The position numbers and the translations under genes were made by a program. A stretch of 64,000 nucleotides of DNA from Cytophagales bacterium UBA2561 (GTDB lineage: Bacteria; Bacteroidota; Bacteroidia; Cytophagales; Thermoflexibacteraceae), in the NCBI GenBank assembly GCA_002340355.1, contig DDLX01000015.1, positions 62,001 through 126,000 of the forward strand. The letters run 5' to 3'. Positions 43,076 to 51,159 of this stretch are shown here, piece after piece (the stretch's first letter is position 1; each line of letters begins with the position of its first letter). A model generated the notes under the pieces. It saw only the letters and a list, made by a program, of their open reading frames with translations. It searched no databases and was not told the DNA's origin.

Positions 43076-43136
43076 TCAAATACCAACAAAGTTGTATAGA
43101 AATCTATCTTACTTTGAAGAAATTGCTGGTATTTGA
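43076..43136. terminator. Long stem-loop between convergent genes
   Basis: TCAAATACCAACAA (43076-43089) pairs with TTGCTGGTATTTGA (43123-43136), 13 of 14, across a 33-base loop. It could end both the GNAT and the glycosyltransferase transcripts, though T-runs are weak. TAGGGTAGA at 43144-43152 also occurs at 50990-50998. Confidence 0.35.
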
Positions 43137-43202
43137 TATACACTAGGGTAGAATTGAGGTTTGAAAAGCAGTGATTATAGGATCTCTATAAACAGAATAA
43201 AC

Positions 43203-43946
43203 TTATTTTGACAAAATATGCCAATTATAAATACCCAATTTAGTTAGGAAATATAACACGGAAGTTTTTAGAACACCAATACCATATACAGAACTATTTT
43301 TGAAATTAATAGAGGAGGCTTCTTCAAAATATTTGGTAGGGCAGGTAACTTCACCAATTTCAAAATCAGCATAAAAAATTTGTGCAATCATCTGATTATC
43401 AAACACAAAATTGTCAGAATTGCGGTCAAATGGAATTTTTCTTAAAACTTCTCCCGAAAAAGCTCGATAACCCGTATGATATTCCGATAATTTTTGATTC
43501 ATCAAAATATTTTGAAAAAGCGTCAGAAAACGGTTAGCAATATATTTATAAATAGGCATTCCTCCCTTGAGTGCGCCCTTGCCCAAAATTCGAGACCCGA
43601 ACACAACAGGGTACAAATCTTGTCCAATAATCGAGACCATTGCCGTAATTAGTTTAGGCGTATATTGGTAATCGGGGTGCAACATGACCACAATATCAGC
43701 CTCAAGCTCAAGTGCTTTTTGGTAACAGGTTTTTTGATTTCCGCCGTAACCTTTGTTTTTTTGGTGTCGAATGACGTGTTGAATTCCGACTTTTTTGGCG
43801 ACCTCAACAGTATTATCTTGTCCTGCATCATCGACCAAAACGACCTCATCTACAATATCAAACGGAATTTCTTGGTAAGTCATCTCAACGGTTTGTGCCG
43901 CATTATATGCAGGCATTACTACGACTACTTTTTTGCCTAAATACAT
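43203..43946 (-). CDS. Family 2 glycosyltransferase (polyprenyl-phosphate type)
   Basis: This GT-A fold enzyme has VVVVMPAYNAAQTVEMTYQE, then DEVVLVDDAGQDNT (nucleotide-binding Asp pair) and GYGGNQKTCYQKALE. HPDYQYTP is the metal-binding DxD-like site. SEYHTGYRAFSGEVLRKIP carries the acceptor-side motif. These are features of dolichol/undecaprenyl-phosphate mannosyl- or glucosyltransferase-like enzymes. At 247 aa there are no C-terminal membrane helices, so it is a short cytoplasmic version. The donor and acceptor are not known. It has no sugar-pathway neighbours. Confidence 0.85.
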   Translation of the reverse strand: MYLGKKVVVVMPAYNAAQTVEMTYQEIPFDIVDEVVLVDDAGQDNTVEVAKKVGIQHVIRHQKNKGYGGNQKTCYQKALELEADIVVMLHPDYQYTPKLITAMVSIIGQDLYPVVFGSRILGKGALKGGMPIYKYIANRFLTLFQNILMNQKLSEYHTGYRAFSGEVLRKIPFDRNSDNFVFDNQMIAQIFYADFEIGEVTCPTKYFEEASSINFKNSSVYGIGVLKTSVLYFLTKLGIYNWHILSK

Positions 43947-44074
43947 AAGTTATTGGAGGGACTATCTTGGAATTATCTTAAAAAATTACTTTGGACAAAA
44001 TACGAAACTAAAATTAGTTTGAAGCAAAGGTAAGTAAGATAGGCGAATCAGATAGCCTTTTAGAAGGCGTTTTA

Positions 44075-44752
44075 TCAAGTGTTTTCCAATTTTTCTTGAA
44101 CCTGAGCGATAAAATCCGCCAGACTTTGATTTCGTTTGGCAAATTGTTTCAACTTTTTCGATTTGCGGAAGTCCTTCGTTAATCGGTCATAATAGTGGCT
44201 TAATTTCTCTTTTGATTTTTGTTTCGTTTTTTTATTTTTTGGAGCTTCAACTTCCAATAATTTCTTTTTGGGGTCAGCACTTTTGGAGGTATCCGTTGTC
44301 TGAAAAATGGTCAAAATCCAAGCCTCTGTTTCTTCGATACAAACCGCATAAAGTAACTCATCTTCATACTGATTTTCAATCCATTCATTAATTTTCTCAA
44401 TGACATTTTTTCGTAATTCTGTCGAATAATTTTCCGCTTTTTTATCAGGTTGAATTACACCAAAATCTTTATCGCCAGCTTCGGCAGTATCAAGCTGAAT
44501 CACGATAAATCGATTATCCTCAACCCAAAAAAAATCTTCAAAAACAGATTCTTCACGTTCCAAACAATCATTTTTTACACCCTGCCAAGTTCCTCCTTTG
44601 TATTCCGAAATTTTATAATTTTTATCGGTTTCATCTTCTTGTAAATCAGGTCGTAAAGGTAAAATATCTGAGCCATCCAGCCCCAAACCACGCAAAATAT
44701 TTGTAATAACGGCTTGGTCACTTGTCCCTTCGGCAATAATTCCGATTTGCAT
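44075..44752 (-). CDS. TOPRIM-like protein (DUF4276-type), partner of the adjacent ATPase
   Basis: At 225 residues it has TOPRIM-like acidic motifs. The first strand-loop is IGIIAEGTSDQAVI (Glu8, Asp12), the second is FIVIQLDTAEAG (Asp88, Glu91), and CIEETEAWIL (Glu140, Glu141, Glu143) follows. The last motif is typical of DUF4276-like proteins. The Lys-rich C-terminus may bind nucleic acid. It starts 30 bases after the ATPase gene on the same strand, so the two surely form one transcript. TOPRIM nucleases paired with ABC-type ATPases are known in OLD and PARIS-like phage defence. The exact family here is inferred from motifs. Confidence 0.65.
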   Translation of the reverse strand: MQIGIIAEGTSDQAVITNILRGLGLDGSDILPLRPDLQEDETDKNYKISEYKGGTWQGVKNDCLEREESVFEDFFWVEDNRFIVIQLDTAEAGDKDFGVIQPDKKAENYSTELRKNVIEKINEWIENQYEDELLYAVCIEETEAWILTIFQTTDTSKSADPKKKLLEVEAPKNKKTKQKSKEKLSHYYDRLTKDFRKSKKLKQFAKRNQSLADFIAQVQEKLENT

Positions 44753-44782
44753 TGTTGAAAAAAGGTTTTAGTTGATTTTGAA

Positions 44783-45940
44783 TTAAAATTCTTTAGAAAT
44801 TGCGCCTAAAAATCCCCGTGTCCAAAGTTCGGATAATTTCCGTTTCGATTTGGTATTGGGCTTGAGTTTGATTCGGCGAGTTTTGGTATGTCCCGAATCG
44901 TTGCGGTAAACTTCAAAAAGTCGAATTTCGTCATCATTCAAATCTAAGCCGTCCAAAATGGCAGGATTGTGAGTCATAATTAAGGCTTGGCGGTCGTTTT
45001 CTTTGGCTAATTTGCACAAAATCCGCATTGTTTCGGTACACAAATGAGGATTCAAACAAGTTTCAATATTATCAATTGCAAAAAATTTCGGAGTGCGTTT
45101 GCTGATAAATAATGCCAAATAAAACAGTACATACAAAATGCCTTCATTGGAGTTTTCGGACGAAAAAATATTGTTTTTCTGTGCCATAAATTTATCCTGA
45201 AAATACAAACCTGACTGACTTCGATTAATTTTATAGCCTTGCAATTTCAGGCGGTCATCGGTATCAATAAAAAAATCTTCGAGCCAAGAAATTAAATATT
45301 TGTATTCTAAAATTTGGTTACGTTCTTCTTTGTCAAAATTGGCTAATAAAACGTCTAAATTTTCGCCATTAATTCCAAGTGGATTTTTTCTACTTTCGTT
45401 ATAAATTCCTCGTAATGATTTGGTGTTGAGGCAGTAAATCACATAATTAACAATTTCTTGTGTTTTCTGTTTATACATTATGAATTCTCTAAGGAATTTA
45501 TTATTAATTATTTTTTCATTATCTTTCATTTGTAATACTGCTAGCAAATCTTTATTTGTAATTACAAAACCATCGTCAAAACTTTCTCCTAGCCCTGTTC
45601 CAATTTCTAGTAATGACTTCCAATCTGAAAAGATATCGTCTACATTTTCAGGATTAAAATCTATTTTTTCGTTATCGACTGTAATTCTAAATTCTTCTAA
45701 GAGTTCCGAATTTTTAAAAGCACTTATTGTTAATTTTGGTTTCGTAGCTCTCATTCCTAGAGAATACAATGCTTCAGCATTAATTATATCTCCTTTTTGC
45801 CCTAATGAAAAAAAAACTAACGCTTCCAAAATATTCGATTTTCCGCTCCCGTTTTCCCCAATAAACACATTAATTCTACCTAATTCGATTTCGTCTTCGT
45901 AAATGGATTTGAAATTCTTGATAATCAGATTTTTGTACAT
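44783..45940 (-). CDS. ABC/SMC-type ATPase (AAA_21, OLD-like), first gene of a two-gene module
   Basis: Walker A is GENGSGKS at 28-35 after the typical LIIKNFKSI opening. The signature region is SSENSNEGILYVLFYLALF at about 260-278. Walker B is FFAIDNIE at 286-293, with Asn where the catalytic Asp/Glu pair usually reads DE; Glu293 may serve. The switch His is in LIMTHNP at 320-326. A 220-residue insertion separates Walker A from the signature. The length of 385 aa equals the ATPase half of OLD-family proteins. The basic tail (TKTRRIKLKPNTKSKRKL) is notable. The downstream partner gene encodes a TOPRIM-like protein. Confidence 0.75.
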   Translation of the reverse strand: MYKNLIIKNFKSIYEDEIELGRINVFIGENGSGKSNILEALVFFSLGQKGDIINAEALYSLGMRATKPKLTISAFKNSELLEEFRITVDNEKIDFNPENVDDIFSDWKSLLEIGTGLGESFDDGFVITNKDLLAVLQMKDNEKIINNKFLREFIMYKQKTQEIVNYVIYCLNTKSLRGIYNESRKNPLGINGENLDVLLANFDKEERNQILEYKYLISWLEDFFIDTDDRLKLQGYKINRSQSGLYFQDKFMAQKNNIFSSENSNEGILYVLFYLALFISKRTPKFFAIDNIETCLNPHLCTETMRILCKLAKENDRQALIMTHNPAILDGLDLNDDEIRLFEVYRNDSGHTKTRRIKLKPNTKSKRKLSELWTRGFLGAISKEF

Positions 45941-45990
45941 AATTTTTCAAATCAGTTTTTAGTAATCATGAAGGTTATTGAATTTAAACT

Positions 45991-46026
45991 AAAAAAAACC
46001 TACCAAGTTTTTTGGTGACTTGGTAG
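45991..46026 (-). terminator. Rho-independent terminator of leuA
   Basis: On the minus strand CTACCAAG (46026-46019) pairs with CTTGGTAG (46007-46000) and is followed by a run of eight T (45998-45991 complement). It lies about 20 bases after the leuA stop. Confidence 0.85.
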
Positions 46027-46046
46027 ATATAATTTGATTTATCTTT

Positions 46047-47222
46047 TTATGCCTCTACGGATTCAAAAACCCGCTCAATTTTTAAACTTGCCATGATGTC
46101 TTCGAGGTGTTCAGGCTGTATTTTTTTGAGGGTATCCGCTACGTCCAAAAACTGTACGTAAGCCGTTTCCAACTCCTCCCCTGATAAACGATACCCTAAT
46201 TTTGCTAAGTTGTAGCGCAAGGCGGCTCGTCCACTTCGGGCAGTCAAAACAATCGAACTACCACTTGCTCCAACATCTTTAGGGTCAATAATTTCGTAAT
46301 TTTCACGATGTTTAATGACACCATCCTGATGAATTCCAGAAGAGTGAGCAAAAGCATTCGCCCCTACAATGGCTTTATTAGGTTGGACAGGCATATTCAT
46401 CATATCCGAAACGGCTTGACTAGTTGGGCAGAAAAGTTCACTACGAATATCGGTTTTTAAGCCTAATTCCTTATGGGTTTTGATAGTCATAACGACCTCT
46501 TCCATGGAAGTATTTCCAGCTCGTTCTCCAATCCCATTCATTGTGCATTCCACTTGTCTGGCTCCATTTTGTAAACCCGCTAAAGAGTTTGCCGTAGCTA
46601 ACCCTAAGTCATTGTGGCAGTGCACAGAAACGGTCGCCTTATGAATATTGGAAACATTTTCAAATAAAAATTTGATTTTAGCTCCGTAATCTTGTGGTAA
46701 ACAGTAACCTGTGGTATCTGGAATATTAACCACTGTAGCACCTGCTTTAATAACTGCCTCAACTACTTTGGCTAAAAATGGTAAATTGGCTCGTCCAGCG
46801 TCTTCACAGAAAAATTCCACATCATCGACAAAAGTACGGGCATATTTAACAGCACGGATGCCTTGTTCCAAAATTTTATCGTGAGTCGTTTGAAATTTAT
46901 ATTGAATATGAAAGTCAGATACGCCAATCCCCGTATGGATACGACCTCGCTGAGCATAAGCGAGTGCCTCACCTGCGGCTTTGATGTCTTTTTCAACTGA
47001 ACGACTCAATGCACAGATGACAGGCTCACGCACTGCCTTAGAGATGCGTTGTACAGAATCAAAGTCAGCAGGACTTGAAATTGGAAAACCAGCCTCCAAA
47101 ATATCTACGCCTAACTTTTCCAATTCCTTAGCTAAAATGATTTTTTCTTCGGTATTTAACTGACAACCTGGCACTTGTTCGCCATCCCGAAGGGTCGTAT
47201 CAAAAATATAAACTTTATCCAT
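46047..47222 (-). CDS. leuA: 2-isopropylmalate synthase, short form without regulatory domain
   Basis: LeuA condenses acetyl-CoA with 2-ketoisovalerate as the first committed step to leucine. The catalytic TIM barrel shows FDTTLRDGEQVPG (metal Asp, catalytic Arg), EAGFPISSPADF, VSVHCHNDLGLATAN (metal His pair), NGIGERAGNTSMEEVVM and HSSGIHQDGV. At 391 residues it has the barrel plus linker but not the ~120-residue C-terminal leucine-binding domain of the long form, so feedback by leucine through that domain is not expected. A homocitrate or citramalate role cannot be excluded from sequence alone. No leuB, leuC or leuD genes are adjacent. Confidence 0.85.
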   Translation of the reverse strand: MDKVYIFDTTLRDGEQVPGCQLNTEEKIILAKELEKLGVDILEAGFPISSPADFDSVQRISKAVREPVICALSRSVEKDIKAAGEALAYAQRGRIHTGIGVSDFHIQYKFQTTHDKILEQGIRAVKYARTFVDDVEFFCEDAGRANLPFLAKVVEAVIKAGATVVNIPDTTGYCLPQDYGAKIKFLFENVSNIHKATVSVHCHNDLGLATANSLAGLQNGARQVECTMNGIGERAGNTSMEEVVMTIKTHKELGLKTDIRSELFCPTSQAVSDMMNMPVQPNKAIVGANAFAHSSGIHQDGVIKHRENYEIIDPKDVGASGSSIVLTARSGRAALRYNLAKLGYRLSGEELETAYVQFLDVADTLKKIQPEHLEDIMASLKIERVFESVEA

Positions 47223-47307
47223 TAGAGTTAGTATTTGAAAATTATGGTATTACCTAACATCATTGCTGACATATTTCATTTGATGTCTATTTCTTTAAGA
47301 TGTAAGG

Positions 47308-47315
47308 CAAAAATA
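47308..47315 (-). promoter_or_regulatory. -7 box for leuA
   Basis: On the minus strand TATTTTTG, within TATTTTTGCCTT, matches TAnnTTTG and lies 86 bases before the leuA start. The same 12-base word occurs upstream of the imelysin gene. Confidence 0.45.
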
Positions 47316-47759
47316 TTAAGGATAAGAAAGAAAAAATAAATTTACTTTCTTAGAATATGTGTTTAGTGTAGCGTTTTACCAGACCCAAAGTCTGGTAGGA
47401 GGCGTTGATAAAAGGACATGAGACTCATGATCAATCAATTTATTGTGATAGAAACGTAGGAAAGTTGTACATTGTTGCTGCTTTGTATTAGATATTTGAT
47501 ACTAATTGAATTCACTTTTGAGAAATATGATAGAGGCAAATATTTTAGAATCAGAAAATGTCCAACCTTGCGTAACTAGGCTCAAAAATAGCAAAAAATT
47601 GTTTTAAGGCGACTTTCATCTAAGATTGATATAAATATTTACAATAAAGAACTGATTTCCAATTTATTAAAATTATATATAATTTATACTTAGCTGCTTA
47701 TTAATTTGGTTATGATTTTTTATCACTTCCTAAAAGCTTGAATTTTATTTCTCCTAATT

Positions 47760-47792
47760 TTGAAAACGATTAACCTGAAATGTTTAGTTTTG
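47760..47792 (+). promoter_or_regulatory. udk promoter abutting the start codon
   Basis: TTG at 47760-47762 and TAGTTTTG at 47785-47792 are spaced by 22 bases. The ATG of udk is at 47797, only four bases after the box, so the transcript should begin at or within a base or two of the start codon. Confidence 0.5.
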
Positions 47793-47796
47793 TGGA

Positions 47797-48426
47797 ATGC
47801 AAAATAAACCTTACTTTATCGGTATCACGGGGGGAAGTGGTTCGGGAAAAACCTATTTTCTGAAGCAACTTTTGAGTCAGTTCTCTGAAAGAGAAATTTG
47901 TTTGATTTCACAGGATAATTATTATAAGTCTGAAGAACAACTTCAACGAGATTCAAATGGTGTAATTAATTTTGATATACCTGAATCTATTGATTACAAA
48001 GAATTTGGAAGGGATTTAGAGGCTCTTCAGGCAGGACAAACTATACAAAGACCAGAATATACTTTTAATAATCCGACTCAAACGCCTAAGTTATTAACTT
48101 TTTCTCCCTGCCCTATAATTATTGTGGAAGGCTTATTTGTCTTTTATGTTGATAAAATTCGTGAATTGATTGATTTGAAGTTATTTATCGAAGCACAAGA
48201 CCACATTCGTATTAAACGCCGAATCATGCGGGATAATAAAGAGCGAGGTTATGACTTGGAAGATGTTCTGTATCGTTATGAATATCATGTCATGCCCTCA
48301 TACGAACGTTTTGTTAAACCCATTAAAAATTTTGCAGATATTGTTATTCCTAATAATAAAAATCTAGAAAATGCCCTTGAGATAGTTGTTACCTTCTTAA
48401 AACAAAAACTACATGACTCCCAATAA
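47797..48426 (+). CDS. udk: Uridine kinase
   Basis: Udk phosphorylates uridine and cytidine in pyrimidine salvage. The P-loop GGSGSGKT is at 12-19. It is followed by ISQDNYYKSEEQLQRD, FDIPESIDY, IIVEGLFVFY and IKRRIMRDNKERGY, the conserved order of the family. The length of 209 aa is normal. There is no ribosome-binding site because the promoter box ends 4 bases before the ATG. It overlaps the following trkA gene by 14 bases, so translation of the two is probably coupled. Confidence 0.93.
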   Translation: MQNKPYFIGITGGSGSGKTYFLKQLLSQFSEREICLISQDNYYKSEEQLQRDSNGVINFDIPESIDYKEFGRDLEALQAGQTIQRPEYTFNNPTQTPKLLTFSPCPIIIVEGLFVFYVDKIRELIDLKLFIEAQDHIRIKRRIMRDNKERGYDLEDVLYRYEYHVMPSYERFVKPIKNFADIVIPNNKNLENALEIVVTFLKQKLHDSQ

Positions 48427-49108
48427 ATTCGCTGTTATCGGACTTGGACATTTTGGTTTTTCAGTGGCTAAAAATCTTGCCGAACGAGGGGCAGAAGTTT
48501 TGGCAATTGATAAAGATATGGAACGAGTTGAATTGATTAAAGATGATGTCGCTTACGCTGCAGCTTTAGATGCTACTGATATTAAGGCACTTACAACACA
48601 AAATATCGCTGAAATGGATGCCGTTATGGTTGCCATTGGTGAAAATATTGAGGGACTATTATTGACAACCGTTTTACTGCTCGAATTAAAGATCAAGCGA
48701 ATTATTGCTCGTGCTGTCAGCAAACAACAACGTTTGATTCTTGAAAAATTGGGTGTAAAAGAAATTTTATCACCTGAAGATGAGGTGGGAATTTTAGTCG
48801 CTGAACGATTACTTAATCCCAATATGACTGCATTTTTGCCTTTGCCTGATAATTATCATATTGTTGAAATTCAAGTTCCGAAACGAATTATCAAAAAAAG
48901 TATTGGTGAATTGGAGTTCGAATCTAAGTATCAGCTCGAATTAATTGCGATTCGGCGAAAATACGAGGAGTTTTCAAGTGGGCGTAAAACCGTAGTTGAA
49001 CACCTGATTCGTCGCCCAGGAAAAGATATTATCTTGGATGCATCTGATGCTTTGGTCGTTTTGGGTATGACCGAAGATACAGATAGATTTGTTGAAGTCA
49101 ATGCTTAA
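48413..49108 (+). CDS. TrkA/KtrA-family potassium channel regulatory subunit
   Basis: This is the cytoplasmic RCK protein that gates a K+ uptake channel (TrkH/KtrB) in response to nucleotides. The N-terminal Rossmann domain has VIGLGHFGFSVAKNLAERGA at 8-27 and IDKDMERVELI. The C-terminal TrkA_C domain runs from about 135 to 225. At 231 aa it is the one-RCK KtrA form. No channel subunit is next to it. The ATG lies inside the udk end, a 14-base overlap. Confidence 0.9.
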   Translation: MTPNKFAVIGLGHFGFSVAKNLAERGAEVLAIDKDMERVELIKDDVAYAAALDATDIKALTTQNIAEMDAVMVAIGENIEGLLLTTVLLLELKIKRIIARAVSKQQRLILEKLGVKEILSPEDEVGILVAERLLNPNMTAFLPLPDNYHIVEIQVPKRIIKKSIGELEFESKYQLELIAIRRKYEEFSSGRKTVVEHLIRRPGKDIILDASDALVVLGMTEDTDRFVEVNA

Positions 49109-49164
49109 AAATTACTGAATTTCAAATCGTTTAGATAAATAGGCATAAATCCCAAAACTTTAGC

Positions 49165-49172
49165 TATCTTTG
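49165..49172 (+). promoter_or_regulatory. -7 box for the RRM gene
   Basis: TATCTTTG, followed by CGC, matches TAnnTTTG and gives a leader of about 60 bases before the ATG at 49235. Confidence 0.5.
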
Positions 49173-49234
49173 CGCAGAGTCGGTTCAGATAACTTGCTGA
49201 GCTGACTTTTATTTTTTTATTTAAACTTTTTCGC

Positions 49235-49546
49235 ATGAACATTTTTGTTGCTAAGTTAAGCTATGATACGCAAGAACCTGACTTACGTCTAGCTTTTGAA
49301 GAATTTGGAGCTGTGGATTCTGTAAAAATTATTATTGATAAATTTACAGGCAATTCGAAGGGATTCGGATTTGTTGAAATGCCTAACGATGACGATGCCC
49401 GAAACGCTATTAATGCCTTGAATGATAGTGAAATGGATGGACGAACTATCGTAGTCAAAAAAGCAGAACCACGTGAACGCCGTGATAATCGTGGCGGTGG
49501 CGGTGGCTACCGAGGTGGTGGTAACGATTATGGTCGAAGATATTAA
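49235..49546 (+). CDS. RRM-domain RNA-binding protein with Gly-rich tail
   Basis: A single RRM fills residues 1-77. RNP2 is IFVAKL at 3-8 and RNP1 is SKGFGFVEM at 41-49. The tail from about 80 is Arg/Gly-rich (RDNRGGGGGYRGGGNDYGRR). Such 90-105 residue proteins are widespread in Bacteroidota and cyanobacteria and are often cold- or stress-related (family knowledge). It is monocistronic, with its own promoter box and a strong terminator. Confidence 0.92.
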   Translation: MNIFVAKLSYDTQEPDLRLAFEEFGAVDSVKIIIDKFTGNSKGFGFVEMPNDDDARNAINALNDSEMDGRTIVVKKAEPRERRDNRGGGGGYRGGGNDYGRRY

Positions 49547-49566
49547 TCTTACCTAACTTGGATATC

Positions 49567-49602
49567 AAAAAAGCTGGTCATATGAATATGTCCAGCTTTT
49601 TT
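49567..49602. terminator. Bidirectional terminator
   Basis: AAAAAAGCTGG (49567-49577) pairs with CCAGCTTTTTT (49592-49602). CATAT/ATATG extends the stem after one mismatch. The A- and T-runs make it work for both the RRM gene and the convergent imelysin gene. Confidence 0.88.
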
Positions 49603-49625
49603 AGTTATAATAATACTTAAAATGA

Positions 49626-50717
49626 TTAATCTCCATCATTATCATTAAAAGTGACTGTAATGCTCAATGCACTTGCCAAATCGACCTTAAAAAGCACTAA
49701 TAAATCTCGTGTAGCAGTATAAAAATCCTCTAATTTTTCAGGCTCAGTCGTGACCATTTCTGAAAGCGGTTTTTGTAATTTTCCGAATTCTGTAAAACAG
49801 ATATTAAATTGATTATCAATATTTTCATAGAGTAATCTTTCATTTTGTTTATAATTTCGAAGCTCTTGTAACTGAGACAATCCCATATTTTCTGTACCTT
49901 GAAATGAAGCTTGCACTCCTTCCAAATTTGCCCGAATCAAGTCCAATGAGAATCCACTTCGGAAGGCTTCTGCATCTTCAGGATTAGGAATTCCGCCGTT
50001 ATCCTTGCCAAGTGGTTTACCTAATTTGGAATTCACAACTTCCTCTAAAAGTGAAATTTGGGCATTCACCAAAATATTTAATGACCCCTGAATCCCATTT
50101 TCAGTTTTTGCCTGAAAATCAGAAATTTCACCTTGCCAAACTTGTTGTAATTCAGTAGATTGTGTCAATAAATCAGCAGTCATAGCCATTAAATATTGAC
50201 GTTTTCGGGCAGCAGTTGGTGTAGAGATAAAACTTTCCAATTGTTTTTGTACTGAGTTTGAAGCAGTTTTTCCAAACAAAAGAAATTCGATAGCAGGTAA
50301 ACCCTTAGAAGTTGAGCCTGAATTTTGGACAAAATTAGCATCTAAGGTTTCTGAACCACCTAGATTCTGTTCAATAAACCCTGTATTTGTTTCCCATTTT
50401 CCAATTTTATTGTGCATAAATAAATCTCTGGCTGTCCCAAACTCAAAAATTTCACATTTTTTCCATGCTGTTTGAGTTGCTTTCCATTGATTCTGAACTT
50501 CAAGTAGTTGATCTTCGGAAGGATTATTCTGGAAAGTTTTGGTAATTTCATGTAAGTTCTGACACTCCTTCTGAAAATCCTGATGAAAAGGAACAACCAC
50601 ATTTTCACCAATATTTTGTAATACTACCTCTCGATCAAGGGATTTAACTTCAGGAGAATCCTCTCCACAAGACACTAGAAATAAAAGAATAAGGAGAATA
50701 ATAGAATAATGTTTCAT
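49626..50717 (-). CDS. Imelysin-like lipoprotein
   Basis: The signal peptide ends in a lipobox, LFLVSCGED, with Cys17, so it is a lipoprotein of the periplasm or outer membrane. The remaining ~345 residues are helical and match the imelysin (M75) fold: WKATQTAWKKCEIFEFG, KGLPAIEFLLFG and a repeated second half. In canonical imelysins the conserved motif is GxHxxE. Here it reads GLPAIE, so the His is replaced by Pro while Glu is kept. Imelysins such as IrpA and EfeO-like proteins serve iron uptake; a protease role is doubtful. No other iron gene adjoins. Confidence 0.82.
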   Translation of the reverse strand: MKHYSIILLILLFLVSCGEDSPEVKSLDREVVLQNIGENVVVPFHQDFQKECQNLHEITKTFQNNPSEDQLLEVQNQWKATQTAWKKCEIFEFGTARDLFMHNKIGKWETNTGFIEQNLGGSETLDANFVQNSGSTSKGLPAIEFLLFGKTASNSVQKQLESFISTPTAARKRQYLMAMTADLLTQSTELQQVWQGEISDFQAKTENGIQGSLNILVNAQISLLEEVVNSKLGKPLGKDNGGIPNPEDAEAFRSGFSLDLIRANLEGVQASFQGTENMGLSQLQELRNYKQNERLLYENIDNQFNICFTEFGKLQKPLSEMVTTEPEKLEDFYTATRDLLVLFKVDLASALSITVTFNDNDGD

Positions 50718-50743
50718 TTTTTTGTATTTAGTCTAAATAAAGG

Positions 50744-50751
50744 CAAAAATA
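50744..50751 (-). promoter_or_regulatory. -7 box for the imelysin gene
   Basis: On the minus strand TATTTTTG (within TATTTTTGCCTT) matches TAnnTTTG and lies 27 bases before the start codon. Confidence 0.45.
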
Positions 50752-50760
50752 CAAATTAAA

Positions 50761-50783
50761 AACACTAAAATGACTTTGGTGTT
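50761..50783 (-). terminator. Terminator behind the tRNA cluster
   Basis: AACACTAAA (50761-50769) pairs with TTTGGTGTT (50775-50783) with one wobble. T-runs are present on both strands. On the minus strand it lies downstream of the three tRNA genes and upstream of the imelysin gene. Confidence 0.45.
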
Positions 50784-50820
50784 TTTTGATGGTTTTGATT
50801 AAGTGCTTAGAATAAGCTTA

Positions 50821-50999
50821 CTCTACCCTATTAAAAATGATTTATAAAATATAATAATAAAACTATTTGAAAGTCTTTATTTACTAGGCTAAAAAGCCTT
50901 TTTCCATAGTAGTAGCAAACTTACCGCTACGGAAAAATTAAATTTTATCTAAATGATAACCAATGATTTGTAAATCAATAAAATTTTGGTAGGGTAGAG
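50821..50999. repeat. 10-bp inverted repeat and hairpins in a 442-base gene-free region
   Basis: CTCTACCCTA at 50821-50830 recurs inverted at 50990-50999, with AGAATAAG copies beside both. Between them are a small hairpin AGGCT-AAAA-AGCCT plus TTTT (50886-50903) and a longer one pairing TTTTTCC with GGAAAAA (50900-50937). There is no coding sequence in 50718-51159. The role is unknown; it could be a degraded small element. Confidence 0.4.
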
Positions 51000-51159
51000 C
51001 AGAATAAGTTAATACTCTTGAAAACCGATTCAATTAAATTTCGTGGTCAAATCTTTTTTTTATTGAAAGTTTTTATCAAAGGAGGAGATAATAGAGTTGA
51101 TTTCAGGTTTGTATAGATTTCTATACACTACAAATTGATAGAGAATGGGATAAAAAGAG

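Larger units (their letters stand above)
47223..47796. other. 574-base divergent intergenic region leuA/udk
   Basis: No gene is supported. It contains the leuA -7 box (47308-47315), a perfect 7-bp hairpin ACCAGAC/GTCTGGT (47378-47396) without T-run, and the udk promoter (47760-47792). Bases 47450-47512 show short words (AAAGTTGTA, TATTTGATA, AATTGA) in the same order as 43088-43157. Bases 47654-47677 resemble 14271-14294 of the MITE-like element at about 20 of 24 positions. Confidence 0.45.

Noticed and set aside
44450..45902. Plus-strand frames of 64 and 140 codons
   Set aside because: They lie fully inside the well-supported ATPase and TOPRIM-like genes on the other strand and lack protein-like features.
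47223..47400. Leucine attenuator or T-box in front of leuA
   Set aside because: The ~85-base leader contains no run of Leu codons and no T-box sequence. The nearby ACCAGAC/GTCTGGT hairpin (47378-47396) lies upstream of the -7 box and lacks a T-run.
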